A DNA stretch of 64,000 nucleotides from Arthrobacter crystallopoietes (GTDB lineage: Bacteria; Actinomycetota; Actinomycetes; Actinomycetales; Micrococcaceae), in assembly GCF_002849715.1 (NCBI RefSeq), contig NZ_CP018863.1, positions 4,526,001 through 4,590,000 on the forward strand, written 5' to 3'. The notes below the pieces were generated by a model. That model was not told where the DNA came from. It worked only from the letters and a program-made list of their open reading frames with translations, and did no database searches. The position numbers and the translations under genes were made by a program. Positions 22,164-30,832 of this stretch are shown in pieces (positions within the stretch are counted from its first letter, which is position 1; each line of letters opens with the position of its first letter).

Positions 22164-23084
22164 ATGACAACGTCTCTCCCGGCGGAATTGTTTATTCCGT
22201 CCCCAACGATCAGCGCCATCCAGGTCGGCCCGCTGACCATCCACTTTTACGCCCTGGCCATCCTGGCTGGAATAGGCCTGGCTACCTGGCTCACGGACCG
22301 GCGTCTTACCTTCCGAGGCGGCGATCCGGGAAAGACCCTGGACGTCATCCTTTGGGCCGTCCCCTTCGGCATTGTCGGCGGTCGCCTCTACCACGTCATT
22401 ACCGACAACCAGCTGTACTTTGGTCCCGGCCGAAACCCGTGGAACGCCCTGAGGATCTGGGACGGCGGGCTCGGCATCTGGGGTGCTGTCGCCCTTGGCA
22501 TCGTGGGTGCCTGGATCGGGTGCCGCCGGCACAACGTTCCCCTGCCCGCATTCTTGGACGCCGCCGCGCCGGGGCTGCTCCTGGCCCAGGGCATCGGACG
22601 CTGGGGAAACTGGTTCAACAACGAACTCTACGGCGGACCCACCGACCTGCCATGGAAACTCCAGATCCACGAGATGGATCTGGCTCAGGGCAGAGCCGTG
22701 CTGGACGCCGACGGGACCCCGGTCGTCTTGGGCTACTTCCACCCGACCTTTCTCTATGAATCACTCTGGTGCCTTGCTGCCGGGCTGGTGCTGCTGGCCA
22801 TCGACCGCAGGTTCAAGCCGGGGGCCGGCTCCGTCTTTGCCCTGTACGTCACCCTTTACACAGCCGGCCGGTTCGGGTTCGAACTCATGCGCTCCGACTA
22901 CGCGAACACGATCCTGGGCCTGCGGGTCAACACCTGGGTCTCCGGTCTGCTGTTCCTCGCCGGCCTGGCGGTCTTCCTGATGCTGCGCCGGCGACCCCGC
23001 GCAAATATCCTCCCGTCCGAAAACCGTTCCGCCTCAACCGCCAGCGAAACCGAGCCAGTCATAAAGAAGGAGAGCGCGTCATGA
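22164..23084 (+). CDS. lgt: Prolipoprotein diacylglyceryl transferase
   Basis: Lgt attaches diacylglycerol to the lipobox Cys of prolipoproteins. The 306-residue protein shows the family motifs: GGRLYHVITD near 70, the signature GIGRWGNWFNNELYGGP near 145-161, and YFHPTFLYES near 195. It has seven predicted helices and a short charged tail. The ATG at 22164 has CGGAG five bases upstream and is preferred over the ATG 15 bases earlier. A copy inside a cluster encoding several lipoproteins suggests a dedicated paralogue; the housekeeping lgt is presumably elsewhere (inference). Confidence 0.95.
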   Translation: MTTSLPAELFIPSPTISAIQVGPLTIHFYALAILAGIGLATWLTDRRLTFRGGDPGKTLDVILWAVPFGIVGGRLYHVITDNQLYFGPGRNPWNALRIWDGGLGIWGAVALGIVGAWIGCRRHNVPLPAFLDAAAPGLLLAQGIGRWGNWFNNELYGGPTDLPWKLQIHEMDLAQGRAVLDADGTPVVLGYFHPTFLYESLWCLAAGLVLLAIDRRFKPGAGSVFALYVTLYTAGRFGFELMRSDYANTILGLRVNTWVSGLLFLAGLAVFLMLRRRPRANILPSENRSASTASETEPVIKKESAS

Positions 23085-23278
23085 CAACTCCTGAAAGCCA
23101 GGACAACTCCGTACCGGGCCCCAGCGGCTTCGACGCAAACCGCGACGCCGCTGGCAGAGCGCTCTATGAGGAGCGCCAGGCAATGCTGGGAGGCCTCTGG
23201 ATGCCGGAGGCACCCGCATGGGACGAGCTGCCCGAGGAAGTCAAGGAACGCTGGCGCACTTATATGGACCGGAAGTAA
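23081..23278 (+). CDS. Small acidic protein coupled to lgt
   Basis: This 65-residue soluble protein has no signal or membrane segment. The second half is acidic and helical (AWDELPEEVKERWRTYMDRK). The ATG at 23081 overlaps the lgt stop (ATGA) and has AAGGAGAG upstream, so it is translated with lgt. I do not recognise the family. Confidence 0.7.
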   Translation: MTTPESQDNSVPGPSGFDANRDAAGRALYEERQAMLGGLWMPEAPAWDELPEEVKERWRTYMDRK

Positions 23279-23370
23279 ACGTACGTCCCGGTTCCATCTG
23301 GAACCAGTGTCCACCCACCATTTCTAACACCGCACCATCTCTAACACCGCACAGATAAAGGAGTCCGCCA

Positions 23371-24009
23371 GTGACAAACCCCAAAAAGCAGGACAGGGAC
23401 GCACGCAGAGAGCAGATACAAAAACTCAAAGCACAACAACGTGCACAGGAACGGCGCCGGAACTTCCTCATCTACGGAGGAACAGGGCTCGTACTTCTGG
23501 GCCTCGTCGTCTGGGTAGCCGTCGTCATCGGCGGGGAAGCCCGCAAGAGCCGGGAATTGTCCGAAGCTGCGGCACAGCCCGTAGCCGGAGTGCAGACCTA
23601 CGAAGACCTGTCCAACCGGCATGTGGAGACGGCTGTCGAATACGACCAGAACCCAGGTGTCGGCGGGGACCATTCGCCCGTATGGACAAACTGTGGAGTT
23701 TACACAGAACCCGTCGATGAAGGCCGGGGTATCCACTCCATGGAACACGGGGCCGTGTGGATCACATACCGCCCGGATCTTCCGCAGCGCGAGATCAATC
23801 TACTGACCGATCTGGTGGGTGAGCGCAGCTATGTCCTGCTGAGCCCAAACCCGGATCAGGAAACACCGGTTGCCGCCAGCGCATGGGGAACCCAGCTGAC
23901 TGTTGATACTGCCTCGGACAGCCGGCTTGCGCCGTTCCTGGCGAAGTACGTTCAGGGAGAGCAGACACCGGAGCCCGGCGCTGCCTGCACCGGAGGCGTA
24001 GACGGGTAA
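23371..24009 (+). CDS. DUF3105 membrane-anchored protein
   Basis: This 212-residue protein starts with a long basic, coiled helix (about 1-30), one transmembrane helix (33-52) and an extracytoplasmic DUF3105 domain. It carries the family features PVWTNCGVYTEPV and IHSMEHGAVWITYRP, and a second Cys near the end (GAACTGG). The conserved Cys and His suggest a metal site or disulfide. DUF3105 genes are commonly found next to DUF305 and copper genes in actinobacteria. GTG at 23371 follows AAAGGAG. It closes the rightward copper run. Confidence 0.88.
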   Translation: MTNPKKQDRDARREQIQKLKAQQRAQERRRNFLIYGGTGLVLLGLVVWVAVVIGGEARKSRELSEAAAQPVAGVQTYEDLSNRHVETAVEYDQNPGVGGDHSPVWTNCGVYTEPVDEGRGIHSMEHGAVWITYRPDLPQREINLLTDLVGERSYVLLSPNPDQETPVAASAWGTQLTVDTASDSRLAPFLAKYVQGEQTPEPGAACTGGVDG

Positions 24010-24136
24010 CGGGGCGGTAACTGGTGCCGGTTATTCTTGGAACCCGGTATGGGCGCTGAACGAAGGTGCTCGTGCCGGGTGCCGCGCACCTGCCGCGGGC
24101 ACGGTCTTTGCTAGCTATCTGATCTTCCCGCAGGTG

Positions 24137-24910
24137 TCAGCGGTGTTGGACCGGACTGGTGGTAACGATCTTCTTCCACGGCCCTTCGGGTACGTTTTTC
24201 GCTTCGACGAACTGCCAGTCCACCCTGTCCTGGGATCCGTTGAGCTGGCTGAATTTCAGGCAGCCGTTCAGCGCCGGGGAAACGTCGAGGCCTGCCCCGT
24301 TGAATCTTGTGTTGGCCGGTCGAGGGTCGTCGTTTCCGAAAACGTAGGCCGCGTCATCATAAACGTTAGGGCCTGCGTCCTGCACTTGCCCATAACAGAC
24401 CCGGTCGCCTTTCCTTAGCCGTACCCACCGGTTTTTCATGTAGCTGAAAGACTTATCGGCTGACTTGCCCGCGTAGCCGGGATGGTCTGCCCACGGAATC
24501 ACTTTCGCCCGCGTCGCGAACGCTTGGGGGTTGTTGAGATCGTCGAACGGCAGATCAAGGTAGAAGTAGTTTTCCTTTGGCTCCATGTTCAGTGGAGCGT
24601 AGCCGTTCTCTGCCGTGCGCCGCTCGGTGTTGCAGACCCCGTCGATAACCACGCCGTCGCATCCGCCATAGCTCTCCATCCAATGGCTGTCATAGGTGGA
24701 AAGTTCCTGGCTTCCGTCCGACGTGTTGGGATCGAGAATCTCACCCACCCAGAAAGTAGTGGCAACAATGTCCGTGTGCCACGGGTAATCATCCTCGCCC
24801 GCCAGTTCCGTGGACACCGGCCCGCTCTGCCGGAGTGCTGTCCCGCCAGGCACCGCGCAGGCCGAAAGCGACAGAGAGATAAGGAGCACCGCTGCCGTGC
24901 CCGGTTTCAT
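24137..24910 (-). CDS. Lipoprotein, possibly double-psi beta-barrel, coupled to a deacetylase
   Basis: This 257-residue exported lipoprotein (lipobox LSAC near residue 18) has no close family that I recognise. Its Cys pairs (GGCDG/GVCNT) and the C-terminal GAGLDVSPALNGCL recall the D-L-S-P-A element of double-psi barrel cell-wall proteins (RlpA/expansin type), and DYP-WH at the front is also common in wall-active proteins. That is weak similarity. Its start overlaps the stop of the upstream polysaccharide deacetylase by four bases, which supports a joint role in wall or glycan processing. Confidence 0.78.
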   Translation of the reverse strand: MKPGTAAVLLISLSLSACAVPGGTALRQSGPVSTELAGEDDYPWHTDIVATTFWVGEILDPNTSDGSQELSTYDSHWMESYGGCDGVVIDGVCNTERRTAENGYAPLNMEPKENYFYLDLPFDDLNNPQAFATRAKVIPWADHPGYAGKSADKSFSYMKNRWVRLRKGDRVCYGQVQDAGPNVYDDAAYVFGNDDPRPANTRFNGAGLDVSPALNGCLKFSQLNGSQDRVDWQFVEAKNVPEGPWKKIVTTSPVQHR

Positions 24911-26481
24911 CGTGCTGGCCCTTCAAGCGGGGGTGCGCCCTCGGAGTCGTAGAGTGCATAATCGTCCGTGGTCAGCTCGCCGTTGCCCAGCAAAGCCAGT
25001 CCGAAACTCAGCGCGGCAGCATCGTCGGGTACGGGTGGTGTCGTCCATTCTGCCTGGGTGAAGTCGTCGCTGGCGGGTAAGAACGGGCCGGCAGTCCAGT
25101 AGTGCCATAAGCCGATCTCATCGCGGTAGTAAACGCTGAACTGGGTCCGGGCGTCGGCCCGGTACCACGCGCGAAGGGAATAGCGTTCGCCAGGAACTAC
25201 GGGTGGCGCACACTCCCCCAGATCCTGTTGTTGTACCAGCTTCGCATCTCCGTCGACGTAGCCTTCGACAACCACCCGCATGCCGGAAGACCCGTTTCGG
25301 CCTTCTCCCATACTGAATACCGCCTCGTTCAGACCAAACCCGCCCTCCATCCAGCACAACGCCGTGCCGCTGCTTCCCCGCTGCTCAAGCCCGGGGTTCC
25401 GGACGCCGTTGACGCTGCTGGCCGCCGGCTCCGGAGAGGACCAGATGACCGGCTCACGGTTCGGGCCGCCGATTACCTCCTGAACAGTCCTCGTTACGGT
25501 AGTCCCGCCGGCATCACGCTCTGCCAGCCAGTCAGCGAACTGGGTGAAAGTGTCCTCTTCGACACCGATCTTCGTACATTCATACGGGCACAGTCCGTGG
25601 AAAGTCAGAATCACCCAACCCCCGCCAGGTTCAGCGGAGGTGACGGCTTCCTGCATATCTGCAAGTGTCCAGTTGCTTTCAACTTCCTCTGGTGCCTGCA
25701 GGCGGTAAGGTTTGGCCGGACGCAGCGATTCTGCCGCCGGACACTCCTCGCAGCTGAACCGGGTCCGGATGTCCCCGAGGCTTCGGGCGCTGTTATAGCC
25801 GCAGTCTCCGGCGCTGTTCTCCACCTGCTGATTTCGGGACGCGAAAGGGAAAGCGAAGTTCGTCACGGAAAACCCCCACTCCACCAGGTTTTGACGGTCG
25901 ACGCAGATCTGCCTGGCAGCCTCGTCGGCCGACAGCTCGCGGACGTCCGCGTGGGACAACGTGTGCCCCCCGATCTCGTGACCGTCGAGGGCCATCTCCT
26001 TGGCCTGTTTTAGAGTCAGGTATCCGGGTTTGTCCAAATTGCCTGAGTTGATATAAAAGGTGCCATCGAGCCCTGCCTCGGATACGATGTCGGCAGCACG
26101 ATACTGGCCGGCGAACCCGTCATCAAAGGTCAGGGAAACCACGGTTTGGCCGACTACCTCAGGTATCGGTTCTGCGGGTTCGTACTCGGGCACATCGATC
26201 GCGGCCGCCGCTGCCCGGTTCCCGGGAACGGGCTCCGGACTGACCGTCGGTGCACCGCCAGGGCCAGGCCCGGCAATACCCTCAGCAGCCCGGCTGTTGT
26301 CCCCGGACGCCAGGAACTGACCGCCGTACAGGAGGAAGGCCGCTGGCAACGCCAGCAGCAGCATCGCGGTGATCCATTGCAGCGAGCGTTTAGGCCGAGT
26401 GCGCACGTAGCCCGGCCCCGCACTGCTTTCGTTGGCGCTGTCACCACGGCGATCCTCGCTCAGACCCATGATGCTTCCCAT
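24907..26481 (-). CDS. Membrane-anchored polysaccharide deacetylase
   Basis: This 524-residue type II membrane protein has a cytoplasmic lead, a transmembrane helix at about 37-56, and a NodB deacetylase domain with the catalytic TFDDGFAGQY near 117-126 and metal-binding HTLSHADV near 172-179. The arginine/aspartate motifs and VILTFHGLC near 300 complete the domain. A carbohydrate-binding-like beta domain (about 355-520) follows. Known members remove acetyl groups from peptidoglycan or other wall glycans. The start may be Met1 or Met5 (26469), which has GGAAG directly upstream. It forms an operon with the lipoprotein downstream. Confidence 0.9.
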   Translation of the reverse strand: MGSIMGLSEDRRGDSANESSAGPGYVRTRPKRSLQWITAMLLLALPAAFLLYGGQFLASGDNSRAAEGIAGPGPGGAPTVSPEPVPGNRAAAAAIDVPEYEPAEPIPEVVGQTVVSLTFDDGFAGQYRAADIVSEAGLDGTFYINSGNLDKPGYLTLKQAKEMALDGHEIGGHTLSHADVRELSADEAARQICVDRQNLVEWGFSVTNFAFPFASRNQQVENSAGDCGYNSARSLGDIRTRFSCEECPAAESLRPAKPYRLQAPEEVESNWTLADMQEAVTSAEPGGGWVILTFHGLCPYECTKIGVEEDTFTQFADWLAERDAGGTTVTRTVQEVIGGPNREPVIWSSPEPAASSVNGVRNPGLEQRGSSGTALCWMEGGFGLNEAVFSMGEGRNGSSGMRVVVEGYVDGDAKLVQQQDLGECAPPVVPGERYSLRAWYRADARTQFSVYYRDEIGLWHYWTAGPFLPASDDFTQAEWTTPPVPDDAAALSFGLALLGNGELTTDDYALYDSEGAPPLEGPAR

Positions 26482-26729
26482 CGACGTTTATCACGGCCGT
26501 TGAACCGGCTCGCTGACAGGGACCGGGGATGGTCAACCTCCGCAATCCCTGAGTAACCGACAGGAAAAGACTAGAAGTCCTCGTAAGCTCCCGCATGAGT
26601 ACCTCCTACCTGTTTTCGGTTCCTTCCTACTCGCTTGCGCCACGTATGGAACGGGCACTGTTCAAAGCCAGCGTGACAGCCGTGCACGGGCAATGGGCGT
26701 CCTCATCCCCGGCGGACGGCACACGAAAG
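26482..26729. other. Intergenic gap upstream of the deacetylase
   Basis: This gap of about 250 bases holds the promoter region of the deacetylase operon and lies next to the terminator of the M23 gene. No gene is apparent. Confidence 0.45.
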
Positions 26730-26761
26730 CGGGGCTGCACACCGAAGTGTGCAGCCCCGCA
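26730..26761 (-). terminator. Terminator of the M23 peptidase gene
   Basis: A perfect 13-bp stem (GCGGGGCTGCACA) with a 6-base loop, 13 bases past the stop codon, is followed on the minus strand by TTTCG. Confidence 0.8.
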
Positions 26762-26774
26762 GATCGTCTACCGC

Positions 26775-27632
26775 CTACAACCAGCCGGCAGGGTCGACCG
26801 TTTCGCCGTTCACCAGCACCTCAAAGTGCAGATGGCAGCCCGTTGAGTTACCGGTCGTCCCAACACCGGCAACCCGTTCACCCGCGGCGACTTCCTGTCC
26901 CGTCTGGACAGCGATGCTGCCCAAGTGGTTGTACGTTGTCTTCAGTCCGGCGCCGTGGTCGACTACCACGCGGTTTCCGTAGCCGGCGGCGCTGGAGGAA
27001 GCCTCGACGACGGTTCCGGCAGCTGATGCCAAAACAGGGGTTTCGCAGCCGCTGGAGAAGTCGGTGCCGTTGTGGAACTCGCCTGCTGCGCCCGTGAGCG
27101 GGTTGGTCCGGTAACCGAACGGCGAGCTGATGTTCATCTGTGCCAACGGCCCGGCCAGTCCGGAGACCGGCTGTCCGGTTTCGTCCGGTGCTTCCGTTTC
27201 CGGTTTTTCGGCCGGTTCTTCCTTTGCGCGGGGCTTAGCCGCTTCCGGTTCTGCTACGTCCGCAGAGGCAACAGAGGCTTTTCGGTCGCTGCCCGGCTCG
27301 GGTTTTGCCGGTGCTGCGTTGCTGGAGATTTCGGAACGGCTGAAGTCAAGGACAGCGTCCGCCGCTGCCACGGCCGTGCTGGCCGGTACGTTCGAAGCTG
27401 TCTCGGCCTCAAGGTTGTGGCTCGTCTCGGCCTGGGCCGCTGGCAATGCCACGACAGCTACCAGACCGGTTGCCACTGCTCCGAGAGCCACTTTTCGTGT
27501 CAGTCCCTGAAGGGTTGAAGCGGGCTGCGGCTCCGCTCTCCGACGTCCGGCCTGGGGGTTGCGGTTTCGTGCAGGGCTTGCTGAAGGAGCGACGGCGCGC
27601 CTGCGTCCGCGCTCACCTGTGTGATTGCTCAA
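26775..27632 (-). CDS. Secreted M23 metallopeptidase
   Basis: This 285-residue wall hydrolase has a basic N-terminus, a signal-type helix at about 47-67 ending AQAE, a low-complexity Ala/Pro/Glu linker to about 160, and a LytM/M23 domain. The zinc ligands are visible in HNGTDF (near 186) and HLHFEV (near 270). Members cut peptidoglycan cross-links. Start is TTG at 27632 behind GAGAGGA. Its 5' leader carries a c-di-AMP riboswitch, so expression should fall when c-di-AMP is high, as for resuscitation and wall-hydrolase genes in other actinobacteria. Confidence 0.93.
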   Translation of the reverse strand: MSNHTGERGRRRAVAPSASPARNRNPQAGRRRAEPQPASTLQGLTRKVALGAVATGLVAVVALPAAQAETSHNLEAETASNVPASTAVAAADAVLDFSRSEISSNAAPAKPEPGSDRKASVASADVAEPEAAKPRAKEEPAEKPETEAPDETGQPVSGLAGPLAQMNISSPFGYRTNPLTGAAGEFHNGTDFSSGCETPVLASAAGTVVEASSSAAGYGNRVVVDHGAGLKTTYNHLGSIAVQTGQEVAAGERVAGVGTTGNSTGCHLHFEVLVNGETVDPAGWL

Positions 27633-27644
27633 GGGGTCCTCTCC

Positions 27645-27790
27645 GTACGCCTGCGAAGTTAGCTGTCGGATTCGAGTGAGAGTTCAACTCGGCCCGGGCA
27701 GTAAGCACCCCTTGTTAAAAGGAAGCAGTTGACCGGACTTCACCCCAAGGTGCCCAAGGCACCGGATGTGGTTCCTCCGCCCCTGTCTGG
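27645..27790 (-). promoter_or_regulatory. ydaO-type cyclic di-AMP riboswitch
   Basis: The minus-strand leader shows the two conserved blocks of this riboswitch: GGAGGAACCAC ... TTGGGGTGAA at the 5' side and AATCCGACAGCTAACTTCG followed by CAGGCG at the 3' side. The RNA ends about a dozen bases before the TTG start of the M23 peptidase. In actinobacteria this class commonly controls wall hydrolases and turns them off on ligand binding. Confidence 0.9.
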
Positions 27791-27840
27791 TATTTCGAAC
27801 GGACTGGTCTGCTGACAGGGCTAGGCGGACAGACCAGGGC

Positions 27841-27859
27841 CATACCCGCGATGGGTATG
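27841..27859. promoter_or_regulatory. Inverted repeat near the riboswitch transcript start
   Basis: CATACCC-gcgat-GGGTATG lies just downstream of a plausible minus-strand promoter (TTGTAA, 18-base gap, TAGATT). It may be an operator or a 5' RNA hairpin. Its arms resemble the CsoR box half (ATACCC) found 1 kb away. Confidence 0.4.
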
Positions 27860-28187
27860 CGCGGCCTCCAATCTACAATAAAAAAGGTTGACGTTACAAT
27901 TCCGTGACTTGCCGCCGCAGGGCGGCATCGGCGTCTTCCCCGACCCGCCAACGGCGGAGCTTTCCTGCGTGGGAACGTGCACTGCGGAAACGGGTTCGCG
28001 ACGACGAAGAAGGACGGGGCTGCCATAGCGGGGTCCGGGAGGTCACGAGTACTGCCGCCCCCGGGGCGGCACCGAAATCCGAGAGGTGTTTGCAGGCGAA
28101 GCCCGGAACAGGCACGTCGAAGCTCGCCGGCCGCCCCTCTGGATCAGCGCGCTCACCAGGGAGAGGTCCCAGGCTTATGTCAGCCGT
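27860..28187. other. Intergenic gap between copZ and the M23 leader
   Basis: The region holds the probable promoter of the riboswitch transcript at its left end. I see no credible gene in the remaining 300 bases. Confidence 0.45.
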
Positions 28188-28409
28188 TCAGGCGTTGTTG
28201 GATACGACCTGGTAGCCGGCCTCGGTGACGGCATCGCTGATCTTGTCCGGGTCCAGGGCCATCCCGGAGGTGATGGAAGCGGTGGAGATGCCGTCCTTGT
28301 TGAGGTCAATGGTGACGATTTCGACACCGTCGAGTTCCATCAGTTCTTCAGTAACTGAGGCGATGCAGTGGTTGCAGGTCATGCCTGAAATGCCGACTCG
28401 TGTTTCCAT
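28188..28409 (-). CDS. copZ: CopZ-type copper chaperone
   Basis: This 73-residue heavy-metal-associated domain has the Cu(I) motif MTCNHC (Cys12, Cys15) near the N-terminus and the ferredoxin-like pattern ending SDAVTEAGYQV. It carries Cu(I) in the cytoplasm to exporters or stores; here the Csp proteins are plausible partners. The ATG at 28409 follows AGAAGAACC. It lies 46 bases downstream of csoR and is presumably under the same CsoR operator. The usual third partner, an intact CopA ATPase, is absent. Confidence 0.93.
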   Translation of the reverse strand: METRVGISGMTCNHCIASVTEELMELDGVEIVTIDLNKDGISTASITSGMALDPDKISDAVTEAGYQVVSNNA

Positions 28410-28455
28410 GAGGTTCTTCTTTCTGGATCGTGATGGCTTCAACAGTTGCCGGCGC

Positions 28456-28782
28456 CTAGCGCAGCAGCCTTCCGATAGCCGCGGAAGCCTCGGCAACTTT
28501 CTCCTGGACAGCCTGCGGATTGCCTGTCTCCCTGGATTCGTTCGCGGCCCCGACTACACAATGGGCAATGTGGTCTTCGAGCAAGCCCAGACTCACGGCA
28601 TGCAGGGCCTTGTTGATGGCGGAGACCTGGGTCAGTACGTCGATGCAGTACTTATCCTCTTCCACCATGCGGGCGATCCCCCTGACCTGGCCCTCAATAC
28701 GCTTCAGCCTGCGCAGGTACGCATCCTTGTCCGAGGTGTATCCGTGATCGATTCGCTCGTCGATAACAGTCTGCTCACTCAT
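28456..28782 (-). CDS. csoR: CsoR copper-sensing repressor
   Basis: This 108-residue all-helical repressor has the Cu(I) ligand triad Cys46 (DKYCIDVL), His71 and Cys75 (EDHIAHC), and the family N-terminal stretch YLRRLKRIEGQVRGIARMV. Copper binding releases it from DNA. A palindrome matching the CsoR box lies 29-49 bases upstream of its start, which indicates autoregulation. It heads the csoR-copZ operon at the right part of the copper island. Confidence 0.96.
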   Translation of the reverse strand: MSEQTVIDERIDHGYTSDKDAYLRRLKRIEGQVRGIARMVEEDKYCIDVLTQVSAINKALHAVSLGLLEDHIAHCVVGAANESRETGNPQAVQEKVAEASAAIGRLLR

Positions 28783-28810
28783 GGCGTCTCCTATCCATAG
28801 ACACTCAATC

Positions 28811-28831
28811 TTATACCCTGCTAGGGTATAA
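28811..28831. promoter_or_regulatory. CsoR operator
   Basis: A perfect 9-bp inverted repeat, TTATACCCT and AGGGTATAA around GCT, lies directly upstream of csoR. The ATACCC/GGGTAT core matches known CsoR boxes. Confidence 0.85.
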
Positions 28832-29262
28832 GATCAAAGCCTGCTGGCAGGTTTTTGCGCTTCAAGAACCGGATCTTCAGATGGTGCGCCCTTCGCCCCA
28901 TCCAAAACCGTCGCGACTCGAACTCGCTGGTCATACTCTAAGTGGGAGTAGCTGAACAGCTTGCGCGGGGATCGCACCTGAGCCCGCAGGATAGCAGCGG
29001 GGATGGCAAGCGAATGACCGGCCTTGCTGCCGTCCTTGCAGATCGAGACGGCCAGGGCGAAGCCGGTACGCCACTTCCTCTGACCGGGATTCCGGGTCCA
29101 CGAGCCCGCGGCCAATAGGCGTTGAGCCGGTTGTGTCCGAACGGGTGCCAGCCCGGCTTGGACCGGCACAAGACAACCCTTTTGACCAGAAGGACACAGC
29201 AAAAACATAGGCTCTTTTCGTAGGGTGGGGGTTCAGGCTAGCGCACACCCTCCAAGGGAGCC
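28832..29262. other. Intergenic region between csoR and the metalloprotease
   Basis: This region of about 430 bases has several short open frames on both strands. A minus-strand frame (28834-29208) and a plus frame ending in QDNPFDQKDTAKT near 29209 are open, but neither resembles a family I know. It may hold decayed coding sequence. Confidence 0.4.
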
Positions 29263-30018
29263 ATGATGATGACCGGAACCAGCAGCAGGGGTACCCCGCA
29301 TCCGATGTCCCAGCGGACCCGCAGCTCCACATTCGCGAGGAGATTGCCTGCCTTGGTGTTGGGGCTGGGCTTGTTCCTAACTGCCTGTGTGTCCTCCCCC
29401 AGCCAAGGGGATCCGGACGATGGACCCGCACAAGACACTGTTGGGAACTTTGTTCCGGACCGCGACGACAGCTTGCGCGAAACCCTCGGGGACAGTCCGG
29501 CGGAATGCGTGGCCTCGGCGGGTGCTGAAGTGCGGGATGTCGATCCGGAGGATTCACCGGTTAAACCATGGCAGAAGCCGACGGGAGGGGAGCTTGTGGT
29601 GGAGTTCGAAACCGGCCGGCTTTCCGAGCGGTATACCCGGCTGGTAACCGAGGCCGCAACGATCTGGTCCGAGAGTCCGTGCATTGAGGCCGTGACAGCC
29701 CGGTCCTGCACCGGCGGCGCGAACTGTGTGGCCATCGTGGAAGACGGAAGCCGTTCACGTGGTACGGACGGAGAAATGCGATGGGACGACAACGGGGCCT
29801 ACATGGAAAGCGCAACCATCACGCTGTACACCCAGCCATTGGACAGGGCTAGTGACAACGGTGCGCTGGCCACCATCGTCCACGAAATGGGGCACACCCT
29901 CGGCCTGGACCACCGCCTTGAGCGCTCGGACGTGATGAACTCCGTCACCGGTGACAACACGAACCCGGTTCCGGACGCTATCGATTTCGCTAACCTCGTC
30001 GCCATCTATGGGACCTGA
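29263..30018 (+). CDS. Snapalysin-like zinc metalloprotease lipoprotein
   Basis: This 251-residue exported protein has a lipobox LTAC near residue 42 and a C-terminal metzincin-type zinc site, HEMGHTLGLDH (about 207-217). A Met follows ten residues later (DVMN), in the place of the Met-turn. The third ligand (Asp or His) after GL recalls snapalysins and matrixins. Four Cys in the catalytic domain could form disulfides. Three consecutive ATG codons begin at 29263 behind GGGAG. No inhibitor or partner gene is adjacent. Confidence 0.85.
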   Translation: MMMTGTSSRGTPHPMSQRTRSSTFARRLPALVLGLGLFLTACVSSPSQGDPDDGPAQDTVGNFVPDRDDSLRETLGDSPAECVASAGAEVRDVDPEDSPVKPWQKPTGGELVVEFETGRLSERYTRLVTEAATIWSESPCIEAVTARSCTGGANCVAIVEDGSRSRGTDGEMRWDDNGAYMESATITLYTQPLDRASDNGALATIVHEMGHTLGLDHRLERSDVMNSVTGDNTNPVPDAIDFANLVAIYGT

Positions 30019-30832
30019 CCGAGTCGAGAAATGAACACAACGAATAATGGCTGCGGTGCAGGCGGGTCCCCGGGATGCTCCCGGTCGCCGGGGAGATGGC
30101 GGCCGACGGTGAGGGCTGTTACCTACAATATCGGCAGGTTGAGGACCTGGAGCAGCCCCATCGTTCGCTTCAGCATTCTGCGCACGCGTAAGTCAATGAC
30201 GGGAACGCCAACCGGCCACATGCGGACGCCGGTCACGCTGGCATAACTGACTGTCTCGAACTCGTCGTCGCGTCCTCAGACGAGTCGGGTCGGAACAATC
30301 GCCGCTTTGAGCGCGGGAAGCAGTCCAAGTGTGTATTTGGAGTCCGCGGCAGCGGTCATCGCGATCCAGGACCGGTCCCCTGCCGGACTCTGCCAAGGGG
30401 AGAGGTAATCTTCCAGCTCATCACGGGGCAGTTCCCTGGCAACAGCACGTAGGGTGGCTTCACCGGACCGCGACGAAGAGGAAAAGCATCAAGAAACCCG
30501 CTCAATGTGGCCGGAGCACCCGCTCAGAGCCGAGGTGTTCTATTGTTGCTGGTACTTCACTTAGCGGCACAACCCCGAACGCCGCCGCCTGTCAACGAAC
30601 CCACAACACTTGGCGACAACGTCACCGCAGAAGCGCCAGCCGCGACCGGCTCGCTCCATTTCATTAGCTCATAAGACCTCTAGAGTTAGGCGAATCGCAT
30701 CTGATGCATTCGACGGTGATCGGTAAGGGTAGCCAACAACTCCCTGTTCCGAGTCACTTAGTCTCGCAATTTCTGGGCACCTTTTTCTCCTGTTGAGATC
30801 ATGGCAGCCGGCTCACTGGGAGCAATTTCTTC
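30019..30832. other. Largely non-coding stretch
   Basis: Apart from the fragment listed at 30276-30487, I see no gene in these ~810 bases. Base composition drops towards the right (30.5-30.8 kb), which suggests decayed or foreign DNA. Confidence 0.45.
30276..30487 (-). pseudogene. Possible 3' gene fragment of unknown family
   Basis: A minus-strand frame without a start encodes a protein-like stretch (GEATLRAVARELPRDELEDYL, then SWIAMTAAADSKYTLGLL, ending TRLV). It is blocked upstream by a stop. Composition looks like a real protein C-terminus, but the family is not recognised. Confidence 0.35.
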
